Part shown: in pieces, positions 5,372-6,211 of the stretch
Layout: each line of letters starts with the position of its first letter
Numbering within the stretch: position 1 is the first letter of the stretch
Source of the DNA: Candidatus Woesearchaeota archaeon
GTDB taxonomy: Archaea > Nanobdellota > Nanobdellia > Woesearchaeales > WJKV01
Direction of reading: 5' to 3'
Assembly: GCA_014728875.1 (NCBI GenBank)
Contig: WJKV01000026.1
Location: forward strand, 1 to 6,211
DNA: 6,211 bases
Translations under genes and position numbers: made by a program
Notes under the pieces: model-generated
Told to the model about the DNA's origin: nothing
Database searches by the model: none
Seen by the model: only the letters and a program-made list of their open reading frames with translations

Positions 5372-6211
5372 TTATTTCTTTCCTTTCTTCTTTTTAACTG
5401 CGGTTTTCTTTGTCTTTTTCTTGGTTGATTTTGCCTTTGTTTTCTTCTTTTGTGTTTTCTTTGTTTTCTTTGTTTTCACAGATTTGCCTTTCGCAGTTTT
5501 CTCTATCTCATCTTCCTGCTTTTGTTTTTCTTTGAATTCGGCTGTCCAGGTCACGCATCTAGGATTGATGCATGTCAATCTTGGTCTGCTCCTGACAGGT
5601 CTGTGCTGTACAATAGGATGGCCACATTCCTCGCATACCTTGTCAGTCACAGTTACAACGCCCGTCTTCGGAAGGCCAAAAGTGGCTGTGCACTTGGGAT
5701 AGTTAGTGCACCCTACAAACTTGCCGAACCTGCTCTTTTTTATCATCAGATCGCCTTTTTTGCATACAGGGCATTTTCCGACAGTATTCATTCTCTTATA
5801 GCTTTCAGCTTCTGCTTCTCCCAGCACCTTGCCTATGTCTTCTTCGTGCTTCTTGAACTTGTTCAAAATTTTGAGCAGGGCCTGTTTTGCTTCATTAATA
5901 ACCTCTTTTTCCTTTTTTCGGCCTTTTCTTATCTCTTCCATCTCTGTCTCAAAATGCCTGGTCATCTCGACATCAAGGATGTCAGGGGCGTGCTTGGATA
6001 ATGCTCCTACTGTCTTGATGCCCAGTTCTGTCGCTTCTAACGGTTTGCCTTTTATATAGCCTCGTATAAACAAAGTCTCGATTATCTGCGCCCTGGTCGC
6101 TTTTGTTCCTATATTCTCCTTCTCCATCGCCCTGACCAGGCTTGCTTCTGTGTATCTCTTAGGCGGCGTCGTTTCCTTGTCTAATTTGTTTATTTCCTTG
6201 ACATCGACAAC
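5372..6211 (-). CDS. topA: DNA topoisomerase I (type IA), C-terminal part with two Cys4 zinc modules (5' end cut by window edge)
   Basis: This enzyme relaxes negatively supercoiled DNA by single-strand passage. The frame stays open to base 6211, so the ATG at 6125-6127 is internal; 279 C-terminal residues are visible. The piece opens with the family block PPKRYTEASLVRAME (16-30) and IGTKATRAQIIETL (34-47), then RGYI (50-53) and TELG (61-64), then TRHFETEMEEI (84-94). The active-site Tyr and Toprim domain lie outside the window. Two zinc-binding modules follow: C147, C150, C168, C174 (C-x2-C-x17-C-x5-C, zf-C4 topoisomerase type) and C193, C196, C214, C219. From about 239 to the end the chain is a basic low-complexity tail, with 23 Lys in the last 39 residues, mixed with Thr and Ser. 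It probably contacts DNA non-specifically, as proposed for Lys-rich tails of some bacterial TopA enzymes. Topoisomerase III is a less likely alternative. nurA follows closely. Confidence 0.93.
   Translation of the reverse strand, partial: VVDVKEINKLDKETTPPKRYTEASLVRAMEKENIGTKATRAQIIETLFIRGYIKGKPLEATELGIKTVGALSKHAPDILDVEMTRHFETEMEEIRKGRKKEKEVINEAKQALLKILNKFKKHEEDIGKVLGEAEAESYKRMNTVGKCPVCKKGDLMIKKSRFGKFVGCTNYPKCTATFGLPKTGVVTVTDKVCEECGHPIVQHRPVRSRPRLTCINPRCVTWTAEFKEKQKQEDEIEKTAKGKSVKTKKTKKTQKKKTKAKSTKKKTKKTAVKKKKGKK

Noticed and set aside
5358..5702. Phe-rich plus-strand frame resembling a membrane protein
   Set aside because: It is the antisense of Lys codons in the topoisomerase tail; TTT/TTC Phe runs arise from AAA/GAA codons on the other strand.
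6125..6127. ATG as the start of the topoisomerase piece
   Set aside because: Translation upstream to the window edge continues the conserved PPKRYTEASLVRA block, so the gene extends beyond the window.

Overview
The window looks archaeal, most likely from a small-genome lineage of the DPANN type. The signs are a NurA nuclease, a type IA topoisomerase with C-terminal Cys4 zinc modules, two copies of the same box A-like nonamer TTTATAAAT each followed by a GAGGTG ribosome binding site, oligo-T tracts rather than hairpin terminators, compact proteins and tight gene packing. The lineage is an inference from these features and no marker gene here fixes it.

Layout: positions 2-2599 carry two plus-strand genes, the 3' two thirds of a phosphoglycerate kinase gene (pgk) and a complete Kef-type cation:proton antiporter. 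The rest is on the minus strand. Read in the direction of transcription it holds the 3' part of DNA topoisomerase I (cut by the right edge), nurA, a small secreted or membrane-anchored protein with a PLDc_N-like C-terminus, and a PfkB-family sugar or nucleoside kinase. The two blocks converge at 2600-2626, where each strand has an oligo-T tract suited to archaeal termination. No non-coding gap exceeds about 90 bases, and I see no tRNA, rRNA, CRISPR array, insertion sequence or long repeat.

Functional grouping: pgk and the PfkB kinase belong to central sugar or nucleoside metabolism. The antiporter handles ion and pH balance. topA and nurA lie 22 bases apart in one direction and may form a small DNA-maintenance unit, although HerA, the usual NurA partner, is not in the window. 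The PLDc_N-like protein appears to have its own promoter and may be transcribed together with the PfkB kinase.

I do not see a clear new multi-gene defence or mobile system. The points most worth a second look are the unusually compact phosphoglycerate kinase (two internal shortenings, one in the nucleotide-binding half), the signal peptide plus Glu-Pro stalk plus PLDc_N architecture, the topA-nurA pairing, and the lysine-rich tail of the topoisomerase.
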